Part shown: one piece after another, positions 1 to 8,797 of the stretch
Layout: each line of letters starts with the position of its first letter
Position numbering within the stretch: position 1 is the stretch's first letter
From: Trebonia sp963773105
GTDB taxonomy: Bacteria; Actinomycetota; Actinomycetes; Streptosporangiales; Streptosporangiaceae
DNA: 64,000 nt
Direction of reading: 5' to 3'
Assembly: GCA_963773105.1 (NCBI GenBank)
Contig: CAVZAA010000005.1
Span: forward strand, 496,001 to 560,000
Program-made: the position numbers and the translations under genes
The notes under the pieces: model-generated
Seen by the model: the letters and a program-made list of their open reading frames with translations, nothing else
The model's database searches: none
Told to the model about the DNA's origin: nothing

Positions 1-1
1 A

Positions 2-1012
2 GTCGACGAGTCCAACACTGCCCCCGGCACGGTCGTGCTGCTGCCCGCGGACCCCGACGAGTCCGCCCGGCGGCTGCGCAAGGCGCTGCGCGCCCGGCTC
101 GGGGTCACCGTCGGCGTGGTGATCACCGACACCATGGGCCGGCCGTGGCGGGCCGGCCAGACCGACACCGCGATCGGCGCCGCCGGGGTGTTGCCAGTAC
201 GCGACCACCGGGGCGAGCAAGACACGTTCGGCAACACGCTCGAGGTCACGATGGCGGCGGTCGCCGACGAGATCGCCGCAGCCGGCGACCTGGTCAAGAG
301 CAAGGCCCTGCAGTTGCCGGTCGCGCTCGTGCGCGGGCTCTCCGCCCTGGTCACCGACGACGACGGCCCGGGCGCGCGGGCGCTCGTGCGGGACGCGAGC
401 GAGGACATGTTCCGGCTCGGCGCGGCGGACGTGCTGCCCGCCAGGCGAACGGTCCGCTCGTTCACCGCGCAGCCGGTCGATCCCGCCGCGGTCTCGCGCG
501 CGATCGAGGCCGCGCTCACCGCGCCGGCGCCGCACCACAGCGAGCCCTGGCGGTTCGTGATCGTGTCGTCTGCGGCCGCCAGGACCGCCCTGCTCGACGC
601 GATGCACGAGGCCTGGGTGGCGGACCTGCGCGGCGACGGCTTCACCGAGGAGCAGATCGCCCGCCGTACCCGGCGCGGCCTGCCACTGCGCGACGCGCCG
701 CTGATCGTCGTCCCCTGCCTGGAGCTATCGGCCGCGCACGGCTACCCCGACGACCGCCGGTCGCAGGCCGAACGGGACATGTTCACGGTCTCGATGGGCG
801 CGGCCGTGCAGAACTTCCTGGTGGCCCTGGCGGTCGAGAACCTCGGGTCCGCCTGGATCTCGTCCACCCTATTCTGCCAGGACCTCGCCGCTCGCGCCCT
901 CGACCTGCCGCCCGGCTGGCGTCCCATGGGCTCGGTGGCCATCGGCCACCCGGCCGCCGCTCCTCCCGCGCGCCCCGCGCGAGACTCCGCCACCTTCACA
1001 ATCACCCGTTGA
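2..1012 (+). CDS. fbiB: FbiB, F420:gamma-glutamyl ligase fused to nitroreductase-like domain (5' partial)
   Basis: The reading frame is open from base 2, so the gene starts upstream of the window; the visible 5' end reads VDESNTAPGTVVLLP, the conserved C-terminal part of a CofE-type ligase. The ligase part (TDTMGRPWR, GNTLEVTMAAVADE, LVKSKAL) covers about the first 145 visible residues and would add glutamates to F420-0 with GTP. The remainder, from RRTVRSF to the end, is a nitroreductase-like FMN domain (PHHSEPWRFVIV, LGSAWISS), as in mycobacterial FbiB, where it acts on dehydro-F420 and assists polyglutamylation. It faces the minus-strand cofG/cofH genes of the same pathway across a 124-bp convergent gap that includes the monooxygenase end. 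Family assignment is firm; activity is inferred. Confidence 0.93.
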   Translation, partial: VDESNTAPGTVVLLPADPDESARRLRKALRARLGVTVGVVITDTMGRPWRAGQTDTAIGAAGVLPVRDHRGEQDTFGNTLEVTMAAVADEIAAAGDLVKSKALQLPVALVRGLSALVTDDDGPGARALVRDASEDMFRLGAADVLPARRTVRSFTAQPVDPAAVSRAIEAALTAPAPHHSEPWRFVIVSSAAARTALLDAMHEAWVADLRGDGFTEEQIARRTRRGLPLRDAPLIVVPCLELSAAHGYPDDRRSQAERDMFTVSMGAAVQNFLVALAVENLGSAWISSTLFCQDLAARALDLPPGWRPMGSVAIGHPAAAPPARPARDSATFTITR

Positions 1013-1136
1013 CTCAAGCTAGGCCACGTCGCATTTGGCGGCGCTTGGCGTCACGGTAGGGTTTCCGGCCGCCATTTGAACGCTTAGCTTTCGGATTACG
1101 CCGCGCTAACTGGCGCGCGATGATCGGCGGTGACCG

Positions 1137-2636
1137 CTAGTGGCGACGCTGCCGCAGGTGCTCGTAGGAGACGGGGGCGAAGGTGGCAAGGCGGTCGCGG
1201 AAAGACGTCGCCGAATCCGGCCACAGCAGCGTGACCCGGCCGGTCCGCTCGTCGCGGTACCAGCTCGTGCACCCGCCCTGTACCCAGACGGTGTCCTGCG
1301 CCATCTTGTCGATATCGCGCATGTAGGAGTGCACGGCTTCCGCGGTGACCTCGAGGGCGTCGGCGCCGCTGGTGGCGAGGTGATCGAGCGCGCTGAGCAC
1401 GTAGCCGACTTGCGTCTCGATCATGTATATGGCCGAATTGTGTCCGAGCGCCGCGTTCGGGCCGTCAAGCACGTACATGTTCGGGAAGCCGTGCACGGTG
1501 GTGGAAGCGTGCGCGGCCATGCCGTTGCTCCACTCGTCGTCGAGCAGCCGGGAGCGGCGCCCGCGGATGTGCCCGGCGATGGACGGGCGGGTGGAGTTGA
1601 ACCCCGTCGCCAGCACCAGCACGTCCAGCTCGTAGCTGTTCCCGCTGGCGGCGATCGCCGTGCGGCTCCCGAGGCCGCCGGCGTTGCCGCCGCCATCCGC
1701 GATCCGGGCCAGCGGGGTCGGCTCGAGCCGCACGTGACCGAGCTGCAAGGCGGCGTAGTAGTCATCGGAGAACAGGATCCGCTTGCAGCCGATCTCGTAA
1801 TCGGGGGTCAGCCGGCGGCGCAGGCCGCCGTCGCGGACCGAGGCGGTGAGATGGTCAAGCGCCCGCTGGCGGAGCAGGTCAATGTCCGGGTGCCGCCGCT
1901 GCCTGGCCCCGATGCCGCGTTCCGCCTCGGCGAACAGCTCGTCCCGCAGCGCGGTGACGGTGCCCGGATCGGCCGCGAAGCGCTCCATCTCCTCTCGGCT
2001 GTACTCCCGGTCGCCGCGCGGCAGGATGTACGGGGCGGAGCGCTGAAAGACCACGATGTCACTCGCCTCGGCCGCCAGCCGGGGCAGGATCTGGATCGCC
2101 GAGGCACCAGTCCCGATGACGCCGACTCGCCTGCCGACCAGGGACACCTTCGCATTCCAACGGGCCGAATGCCACCAGCGTCCGCCGAACCCGTCTAGGT
2201 TCTTGATCAGAGGGATCTTCGGTTCTGAGAGCCGGCCGGTCGCGATCACCAGGCTGGCGGCAGAGAAGTCTCCCCGCGTGGTTCGCACGAGCCAGCGGGC
2301 GTCGTCGTCGCTCCACACGGCTTCCGCCAGCGCGCAGTTCAGCCGCAGGTGATCGTCGAGTCCCTCCTCGCGAACGCACGCGCGCAGGTAGGCATGGATC
2401 TCGCGCCCCTCGGCGAAGACGCGGGACCAGCCGGGGTTGGGCCGAAAGGAGAACGAGTACAGATGCGACGGGATGTCGCAAGACACGCCCGGATAGCGGT
2501 TGTCCCGCCAGGTCCCGCCGACGTCGTCGGCCTGCTCGATGATGACGAAGGACTCCCGGCCGCGGCGGGCGAGCTGGATGCCCATGCCGATCCCGGCAAA
2601 ACCCGCGCCCACGATCAGCACGTCCACCGCCGTCAT
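1137..2636 (-). CDS. Flavin-containing monooxygenase, Baeyer-Villiger type
   Basis: A 499-residue FAD/NADPH monooxygenase. The N-terminal Rossmann motif VGAGFAGIGM binds FAD; the fingerprint FGGRWWHSARW matches the FxGxxxHxxxW signature of Baeyer-Villiger and related class B monooxygenases; a second dinucleotide motif GVIGTGASA follows for NADPH. The expected reaction is oxygen insertion next to a ketone or N/S-oxidation, and the substrate is unknown. I chose the ATG at 2636 (MTAVDVLIVGAG) because an open extension to 2726 would overlap the upstream cofH-like gene and carries no family sequence. It begins 10 bp after the end of the cofH-like gene and could be co-transcribed, but no link with F420 is shown. 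Confidence 0.88.
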   Translation of the reverse strand: MTAVDVLIVGAGFAGIGMGIQLARRGRESFVIIEQADDVGGTWRDNRYPGVSCDIPSHLYSFSFRPNPGWSRVFAEGREIHAYLRACVREEGLDDHLRLNCALAEAVWSDDDARWLVRTTRGDFSAASLVIATGRLSEPKIPLIKNLDGFGGRWWHSARWNAKVSLVGRRVGVIGTGASAIQILPRLAAEASDIVVFQRSAPYILPRGDREYSREEMERFAADPGTVTALRDELFAEAERGIGARQRRHPDIDLLRQRALDHLTASVRDGGLRRRLTPDYEIGCKRILFSDDYYAALQLGHVRLEPTPLARIADGGGNAGGLGSRTAIAASGNSYELDVLVLATGFNSTRPSIAGHIRGRRSRLLDDEWSNGMAAHASTTVHGFPNMYVLDGPNAALGHNSAIYMIETQVGYVLSALDHLATSGADALEVTAEAVHSYMRDIDKMAQDTVWVQGGCTSWYRDERTGRVTLLWPDSATSFRDRLATFAPVSYEHLRQRRH

Positions 2637-2646
2637 CCCGGGGGCG

Positions 2647-3791
2647 TCAGACACCGGCGATGACCTTGCCGTAGCTGGTGGTGCGCTGCCACAGCGGCCG
2701 GCTGAGCTGCCGCGCGACCCGCTCAACGTCGTCGAGGGTCAGCACCAAGCCGGCCTCGGCCCCCGCGTCGGGCGCCAGACGGCCGTCCAGGAGCAGGCCG
2801 CCAAGGTCGTTGGCGCCGCCCCGGAGCAGGTCAACCGACGCGTCAAGACCGAACTTGGGCCAGGCCGCCTGGATGTTGCCGATGCGCTCGTGCAGCATCA
2901 GCCGGGCCACCGCGTGCACCGCCCGCACCTGCCGCCAGGACGGACCGGGAACGTTCCCGCCGACCAGGCCGGGAGCGGGGGTGGCGGCGGGGAAGTCGGA
3001 GGGGGTTGGGGCGGGGAAGCTGGTGGGCAGAGGGGCGGCGGGGATGAACGGCATGGCGATGAACTCGGTGAACCCGCCGGTACGATCCTGGATCCCGGCC
3101 AGCAGCCGCAGGTGCGCGACCTGGTGGGCGGGGGTCTCAACATGCCCGAAGACGATGGTGGCGGTGGAGGGCAGCCCGGCCCCGTGTGCCGCCTCGATCA
3201 CCTCGACCCAGCGGGACACCGGGAGGTCAGGGCGGCCCGCCAGGCTGGCCCGCACCTCGTCGTCGAGGATGCGCGCGGCGGTACCGGGGACCGAGCCGAG
3301 CCCGGCCGCCCGCGCGGCGACGAGGAACTCCTCCAGCGGCATCCCACGCCGGGCCGCGCCGTCGAGCAGTTCCGGCGGCCGGAAGGCGTGCAGGTGGATC
3401 TCCGGCGCCACCGCCTTGACGGCGGCGATCAGGTCCAGGTAATCGTCATCGGAGTCCGGCGGCAGCGGTCCCTGCATGCAGATCTCAGTGGCGCCGAGCT
3501 CACGGGCCTCGCCACCAGCGCCGCCAGCCGCTGCCGCGACCGCGGGTCGGGGCCGGCCACGGCGGATGGGTCGAGATTCCGGTTCACGACGTACGTGAGC
3601 CCGTTGCCCACCGCCTGCTCGCGCAGCGAGTCGGCCAGCTCGCAGAGCTCGTCCAGCTGCGGGCCGTCCGCGCCGAGCAGCGCCGCGTAGCCGTCGTCGG
3701 GCAGGGCAGTCGGATCCGCGGTTGCCGCCCGCAGCCACTGGCCGACCCGAGCGGGTGACGGAAGACCTGTGTCGGTCACGCCAGGACTCAC
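2647..3791 (-). pseudogene. cofH: CofH-like FO synthase subunit 2, damaged and lacking its Fe-S cysteines
   Basis: Two overlapping frames together read as CofH, which joins 4-hydroxyphenyl-type radical chemistry to make FO in F420 biosynthesis. The first frame (3791 to about 3515) has ADSLREQAVG and TYVVNRN; the second (from about 3520 to 2647) has ELGATEICMQG, LHAF, IQDRTGGFTEF, ARLMLHERIGNIQ, LRGGANDLGG and QRTTSYG. The frames are out of register by about one base near 3515-3525. More important, the stretch after VVNRN should hold the CxxxCxxC motif for the radical SAM cluster, but it reads LDPSAVAGPDPRSRQ and is about 16 residues short, so no cluster ligands remain. The SAM-site QGG is changed to QGP. 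I infer a non-functional remnant of the C-terminal half of an FbiC-like gene; a divergent paralogue is possible. Confidence 0.75.
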
Positions 3792-3795
3792 TGAC

Positions 3796-5106
3796 TCAGC
3801 ATAAGCGGGAGAGGGGCCGGACGCCGTTTGCCGGGATCCCGGCGCCGGGCGCCGGCCGGGGGCGGCCCTGCGGGATCGCGGACTCGTCGGCCAGGCCGGT
3901 GGCCGGGTCGGCGAGGGCGGCGACGTGCGCCGCGACGCGCGGGTCGAGCCAGGGCTCCCGCTGGTACGGCGGGTAGATCGTCAGGCGTTCGCGCAGCGTG
4001 AAGCCCCCGTTCTTGGTGACCTGGGCAAGTTCTTCGATCTGGGGCCAGGGACGCTCGGGATTCACGTGGTCCGGGGTGAGCGGGGAGACACCGCCCCAGT
4101 CGTCGATCCCGGCGTCCAGGATGAGCTGGTACTGGTCGCCGACGAGGTTCGGCGGGGCCTGGATGCGGGCGCCGGGCCCGAGCACCAGGCGGGTCACCGC
4201 GATGGTGGCCGCGAGGTCGGCGAGCTCGGCGTCGGGGGTGTCGCGCATCTTCGTGTCCGGCTTGGCCCGGAAGTTCTGCACGATCACTTCCTGGATGCCG
4301 TCGTACTCGCGTGACACCTGGTGCAGGGCGAAGAGCGCGTCGGCGCGCTCGGCCAGAGTCTCGCCCAGGCCGATGAGGATGCCGGTGGTGAACGGCACCT
4401 GGCTGCGCCCGGCGTCTTCGAGGACCTGCAAGCGGACCTTGGGGTCCTTGTCGGGCGAACCGAAGTGCGGGGCGCCCTTCTCGGTGAACAGCCGCTCGGC
4501 CGTCGTCTCGAGCATCATGCCCATGGACGGGGCGACCGGCTTCAGCCGCTGAAAGTCGCCGGAGTTCATGACGCCCGGGTTGAGGTGCGGGAGCAGCCCG
4601 GTCTCTTCAAGCACCCGGATCGCCATCGCCCGGACGTAGGAGAGCGTGTCCTCGTAGCCGTGAGCGTCCAGCCACTCCCGGGCCTGTCGCCAGCGCGCTT
4701 CGGGGCGGTCGCCCAGGGTGAACAGGGCTTCCTTGCAGCCCAGGGCGGCCCCCTGCCGGGCGATCTCGAGGACCTCGTCCGGGCTGAGGTAGAGGCTGTC
4801 CAGCCTCCCCGGAACGGTCGCGAACGTGCAGTACCCGCAGCGGTCACGGCACAGCCGGGTCAGCGGGATGAAGACCTTCTTCGAGTAGGTGATGACGCCG
4901 GGACGCCCCGCCGCCGCCAGCCCGGCGTCCCGGGTCTGCGCCGCGTAGCCGAGCAGGGCGGCTAGGTCGTCGCCTCTCGCGTGGAGCAGGATCGTCGCTT
5001 CGGGGTGGCTAAGCGGTTCGCCGCTGGCGGCCCGGGCGAGCGCCCGGTGCATAGCCGCCTCGCCGACACCGTCGTTTTCACCCTGGCCGATGCTCGAAGC
5101 GCTCAT
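3796..5106 (-). CDS. cofG: CofG, FO synthase subunit 1 (radical SAM)
   Basis: A 436-residue radical SAM protein. The cluster motif CRDRCGYCTF (CxxxCxxC) lies near residue 85; further CofG landmarks are GCKEALFTLGDRPE, HLNPGVMNSGDF, PFTTGILIGLGET, VIVQNFRAKP and DWGGVSPLTPDHVNPERPWP. With CofH it forms FO, the deazaflavin chromophore of F420. Start ATG 5106 (MSASSIGQGE) has AAGGTG eight bases upstream; the longer open frame is rejected. Its C-terminal tail (LADPATGLADES) is the sequence that in one-piece FbiC leads into the CofH half, so this pair probably derives from a split FbiC. It stops 5 bp before the damaged cofH-like gene, so FO synthesis would need an intact partner elsewhere. Confidence 0.9.
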   Translation of the reverse strand: MSASSIGQGENDGVGEAAMHRALARAASGEPLSHPEATILLHARGDDLAALLGYAAQTRDAGLAAAGRPGVITYSKKVFIPLTRLCRDRCGYCTFATVPGRLDSLYLSPDEVLEIARQGAALGCKEALFTLGDRPEARWRQAREWLDAHGYEDTLSYVRAMAIRVLEETGLLPHLNPGVMNSGDFQRLKPVAPSMGMMLETTAERLFTEKGAPHFGSPDKDPKVRLQVLEDAGRSQVPFTTGILIGLGETLAERADALFALHQVSREYDGIQEVIVQNFRAKPDTKMRDTPDAELADLAATIAVTRLVLGPGARIQAPPNLVGDQYQLILDAGIDDWGGVSPLTPDHVNPERPWPQIEELAQVTKNGGFTLRERLTIYPPYQREPWLDPRVAAHVAALADPATGLADESAIPQGRPRPAPGAGIPANGVRPLSRLC

Positions 5107-5176
5107 ATCTTGCACCTTACGGCAGCTCGTTCGGGGCTTTGAGCCCATAGCGGTGGCAACAACCGCTATCGGCGGC

Positions 5177-6199
5177 TCAGAAATTCCGGTAGTCGCGGAC
5201 CGACATGCGCGGCCCCCGGCGCGGCGGGCGGCCCGCGCCGTAGCGGGCGACGCCAACGGCGGAGCCCGCGGGCCGGGCGGGCCGGGCGCCGCCGCTCAGG
5301 CCGATCAGCCGGGTGGCCCGGTGCCGGTGCCCCTTGAACGGCTCGAGCAGCTCCAGCATCTCCTCGTCGCTCGAGCGGTCCCTGCCCGCCAGCGCCCAGC
5401 CGACGACGTTCTTCAGGTGGTAATCGCCCACGGAGACCGCGTCCGGGTCGCCCGCCGCCCGCTGCCTCGCCTCGGCCGAGGTCCACACGCCGATCCCCGG
5501 GATCGTCCTCAGTTTGCGGTCCGCTTCCTCGTGGCCGACCTCAAGCAGTCGCTCGAGCGACCCCGCCACGGTCGAGGCCCTGATGATCGTCTCGGCCCGA
5601 ACGCCCTCCACCCCGGCCCGGTGCCAATCCCACGAGGGGATCCGCCGCCAGACCTTCGGGTCAGGGAAGACTCGCATCCCCGCAGGCGCGGGCCCCGGCG
5701 GCTCGGTCCCGAACTTGGACAGCAGGATCTTCCACGCCCGGTGCGCCTCCAAGATGACGACCTTCTGCTCCAGGATCGCCGGCACCAGCGCCTCCATCAG
5801 CCGCCCGGACCGACCCAGCCTGAACCCCGGATTGCTGCGAGCCGAGTCCCGGATGAGCGGATGGCAGGAGGCATCGAACCCGGAAGCGTCGTCATCGCGC
5901 CCGAGCGTCCCGGGAAGCGCCGCCAGCAGCCACCCGGCCCCCGGCCCCCACGCCTGCGCCCGTACCCGGGTCGAGGCGGAACCGTCTTCCGGCTCGACCA
6001 CCCAGACCGGCGTCGGCAGCACCCGGATCGTCCCCGGCCCATCGGGCGTGAGCGAAGTCCGCCAGATCGCCCCGCCCGCATCGACGCGATAGGTGGGATC
6101 CCCCCGGCCACGCCCCTGCACCCCGAGAGTCACCCGAACATCGACCGCGAAGGGCGCCAGCCAGTCGACCTCGACCATCGGTTCACCCATGCGCAGCAT
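5177..6199 (-). CDS. DNA-3-methyladenine glycosylase II family protein (HhH-GPD)
   Basis: A 340-residue protein with a C-terminal HhH-GPD fold: the helix-hairpin-helix reads LRTIPGIGVWTSAEARQRA near residue 230 and is followed by SVGDYHLKN, where the aspartate is the expected catalytic residue of AlkA-type base-excision glycosylases. LVPAILEQKV is the typical helix ahead of it. It should remove alkylated purines from DNA. Three closely spaced ATGs (6199, 6190, 6178) lack a clear ribosome site, so the exact start is uncertain. It sits 70 bp upstream of cofG on the same strand; a glycosylase of this type next to fbiB is common in actinomycetes. Confidence 0.86.
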   Translation of the reverse strand: MLRMGEPMVEVDWLAPFAVDVRVTLGVQGRGRGDPTYRVDAGGAIWRTSLTPDGPGTIRVLPTPVWVVEPEDGSASTRVRAQAWGPGAGWLLAALPGTLGRDDDASGFDASCHPLIRDSARSNPGFRLGRSGRLMEALVPAILEQKVVILEAHRAWKILLSKFGTEPPGPAPAGMRVFPDPKVWRRIPSWDWHRAGVEGVRAETIIRASTVAGSLERLLEVGHEEADRKLRTIPGIGVWTSAEARQRAAGDPDAVSVGDYHLKNVVGWALAGRDRSSDEEMLELLEPFKGHRHRATRLIGLSGGARPARPAGSAVGVARYGAGRPPRRGPRMSVRDYRNF

Positions 6200-6246
6200 C
6201 CACGCGCCCCATGCTAAGCCCCCTAACGGGGCAGAGCCGGGTAATC

Positions 6247-7362
6247 CTACGCGTCGGTCGAGAACCGGACCGCCGTCGCCTCAAGCCGCGTGTCCGGCCA
6301 GACCCGGAGCCCCTTAAGGAGTTCGTTCCCGGGCCCGACGTAGGCGCCATCGCCGATGACCACGCCGTCGAGCACCGTGCCGCGGACGGTCGTGCCGTCC
6401 ACGGTGGCCGTCCCGGCGATGGTCGCGCGGTAGCCGACGATGCTGTTGCGGACCACGGCGCCGGTCCCGACGGTGGCGCCCTCGAAGATCACGCTGCCGT
6501 CGACGACCGCGCCGGACTCTATGACCGCCCCCGCGCCGACGGTGGTCCCGCCGGCCAGCCTTGCGTCGGCGGCCACGCGGGCGTCGCCCAGCACGAGGGA
6601 CTCGCCGGTCGGGCCGGGGAGGGCGGGCGACGGCAGCCGACCGAGAACGAGGTCACTCGAGCCGAGCACGAACGCCTCCGGGGTGCCGACGTCCAGCCAG
6701 TACGAGTCCTCGGCGTAGCCCATCACCAGCGAGCCGGCCTCGATCAGGCTGGGGAACGTCTCGCGCTCCACCGACACGACCTGGCCCGCCGGGATCTGGT
6801 CGATGACGGACCGGCGGAAGACGTAGCAGCCCGCGTTGATCTGATTCGTCACCGGGTTGGGGGTCTTCTCGAGGAACGCGGAGACTCGCCCGCTCGCCTC
6901 GGTCGGCACGCAGCCGTAGCGGCTCGGGTCATCGACCGGGACTAGGTGCAGCGTCACCGCCGCATCCTTCTTCCTGTGCAGGTCCACCTGGGCGGGCAGG
7001 TCGTGACCGGTCAGTACGTCGCCATTGAGCACGACGATCGGGTCGTCCGGGCCACCGCGCAGTAGCGCCGCCGCGTTCCTGATCCCGCCGCCGGTGCCGA
7101 GCGGCTCGGACTCGTAGACGTAATCAATGGACAGGCCGAACTGCGCGCCGTCGCCGAATGCCTCGGTGAACATCTCGGCCCGGTAGGACGTCGCCAGCAC
7201 CACGTGGGTTATTCCGCACTCCGCCGCCCGGGCTAGCTGGTGCGCCAGGAACGGCACCCCGGCCGTGGGCAGCAGCGGCTTGGGCGCGGACAGGGTGAGG
7301 GGGCGCAACCGGGTGCCTTTACCCCCGACTAGCATGATCGCTTCTAGCGGTTCACGCGGCAT
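6247..7362 (-). CDS. NDP-sugar (GDP-mannose type) pyrophosphorylase
   Basis: A 371-residue nucleotidyltransferase. The N-terminal GGKGTRLRPLT signature, VVLNGDVL and INAGCYVFRRSVID define the sugar-nucleotide transferase domain (residues about 1-235), and a left-handed beta-helix of hexapeptide repeats (VVDGSVIFEGATVGTGAVV and similar) follows. This is the layout of ManB/ManC-like mannose-1-phosphate guanylyltransferases of actinobacteria. The enzyme would supply GDP-mannose or a related sugar for the adjacent glycosyltransferase. Start ATG 7362 (MPREPLEAIMLVGG) is chosen; an upstream extension to 7431 has no family sequence. The order fbiB - pyrophosphorylase - glycosyltransferase matches the M. 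tuberculosis manB/wbbL1 area. Confidence 0.87.
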   Translation of the reverse strand: MPREPLEAIMLVGGKGTRLRPLTLSAPKPLLPTAGVPFLAHQLARAAECGITHVVLATSYRAEMFTEAFGDGAQFGLSIDYVYESEPLGTGGGIRNAAALLRGGPDDPIVVLNGDVLTGHDLPAQVDLHRKKDAAVTLHLVPVDDPSRYGCVPTEASGRVSAFLEKTPNPVTNQINAGCYVFRRSVIDQIPAGQVVSVERETFPSLIEAGSLVMGYAEDSYWLDVGTPEAFVLGSSDLVLGRLPSPALPGPTGESLVLGDARVAADARLAGGTTVGAGAVIESGAVVDGSVIFEGATVGTGAVVRNSIVGYRATIAGTATVDGTTVRGTVLDGVVIGDGAYVGPGNELLKGLRVWPDTRLEATAVRFSTDA

Positions 7363-7554
7363 ATGTGTATCTGCCTTAAGCGGTCGGTTCCATGGACAGC
7401 GGGTAGCCGCCGGGCATGACCGGCAACCCACGCAGCATACTCAGGTCACCCCGGACCATCGCCTGGACACACGAGAATTCGCCGCAATAGCGTTATGCCC
7501 AACATCACACTCCGCCGCACCGCGCGAATCCGGGCTGGCACCCCAGGCCGGGCC

Positions 7555-8706
7555 TTATTCGGCCGGGCTCACCGACGATCGGGACTCCGCCGCCCGCTTA
7601 TAGCTCGCCGCGTGCGCGGCCGCCGACGCGGCCCAGGTGAACTCCCTGGCCCGGGCGTGTCCGGCCTCGCCCAGGGTGCGACGCCGGTCCGGATCGTCGA
7701 GCAGCGCGCGCAGCGCGGTCGCGATCGAATCCGCGTCCGGCTCGGTGTACGCCACCGCGTCCCCGCCCACCTCGGGCAGCGACGTTCGGTAGGTCGTCAG
7801 CACAGGGGTACCGCACGCCATCGCCTCGAGCACCGGCAGCCCGAACCCCTCGCCCCGGGACGGCGCCGCCACCACCAGCGCGCCGCCGAGAAAGCCCGCC
7901 AGGTCGGCGAACGGCAGGTAGCCGGGCCTGACCAGGCGCAGGCTGGCCGGCACGGCCGCGACCGCCTCGTCGAGCTCGGAGCTCCAGCCGCCGCCGCCCG
8001 CCAGGACGAGCGCGGGCGGGTTCTCCAGGTCGGCTACCGCCTCGGCCCAGCCACGGACCACAGCGGGCGCGTTCTTGCGCGGCGTCAGCGACCCGAGGAA
8101 GGCCACGTACGGCTTGCCGCGCAGCCCGAGGCGGGCGGTGACGTGGGTGACCTGCTCCGGGGTGGGGCGGTGGAACAGGTTGTGGTCCACCCCGTGATAG
8201 GCGACGTCGATCTTGGCCGGGTCCATGCCGATCACCCTGACCAGCTCGTCGCGGGTGGCGTTGGACGGCACGATCAGCCGGGTCGCCTGCCTGGCCGACG
8301 CCATGGTGGCCGACTTCAGCGACATCGCGCTGGACGGCGTGTACCGCTCGGGATCGGTGAAGAAGGTGACGTCGTGGATGGTGACCACGGTCGGCAGGCC
8401 GGGGTGCATCGGCATCGAGTAGTACGGCATGTGCAGAACGTCGGCGCGGACCCGCTCCGCCAGCACCGGGAGCCCGCTCTGCTCCCACGCGATCCGCTCG
8501 GTCCGGTGCCCGAGCCCGACCGGGCCTGCCACGATCGTCGCGTCCGGCGCGTGCCGACGGTACCGCTCCTCGTCGGCGAGCTGACAGGCCACGGCGACGT
8601 CGATCCCGGTGGAGCCGAGAGCGCCGATCAGCCCGTCCACGTAACGGCCCAGCGCGCCTCGGTCGGCCGGCACCCCGGTCGCATCGACGAGTACCCGAAG
8701 TGCCAC
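7555..8706 (-). CDS. Glycosyltransferase family 4
   Basis: A 383-residue GT-B glycosyltransferase. The N-terminal acceptor half starts LRVLVDATG; the donor half contains PYVAFLGSLTPRKN and the family EX7E motif in SRGEGFGLPVLEAMACG. It would transfer a sugar from a nucleotide donor, probably produced by the pyrophosphorylase immediately downstream, to a lipid or polysaccharide acceptor at the cytoplasmic face of the membrane. No membrane segment is visible. GTG start at 8706 has GGGAG about 11 bases upstream. The acceptor is unknown; a mannosyl- or rhamnosyltransferase role is a positional guess. Confidence 0.88.
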   Translation of the reverse strand: MALRVLVDATGVPADRGALGRYVDGLIGALGSTGIDVAVACQLADEERYRRHAPDATIVAGPVGLGHRTERIAWEQSGLPVLAERVRADVLHMPYYSMPMHPGLPTVVTIHDVTFFTDPERYTPSSAMSLKSATMASARQATRLIVPSNATRDELVRVIGMDPAKIDVAYHGVDHNLFHRPTPEQVTHVTARLGLRGKPYVAFLGSLTPRKNAPAVVRGWAEAVADLENPPALVLAGGGGWSSELDEAVAAVPASLRLVRPGYLPFADLAGFLGGALVVAAPSRGEGFGLPVLEAMACGTPVLTTYRTSLPEVGGDAVAYTEPDADSIATALRALLDDPDRRRTLGEAGHARAREFTWAASAAAHAASYKRAAESRSSVSPAE

Positions 8707-8797
8707 GACTAACGAGCTCCCTTCGCCTTACCTGACAACCGAAGCCTACGCCCGCACCCCTGAGCCAGCGAGCATGGCCAGGTAACAGTGACAACCG

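Noticed and set aside
2500..3690. A 396-codon plus-strand frame over the cofH-like gene
   Set aside because: The minus strand has clear CofH sequence; the plus-strand product is low-complexity.
7495..8712. A 405-codon plus-strand frame over the glycosyltransferase gene
   Set aside because: Shadow of the GT4 gene; no motifs and no ribosome site.
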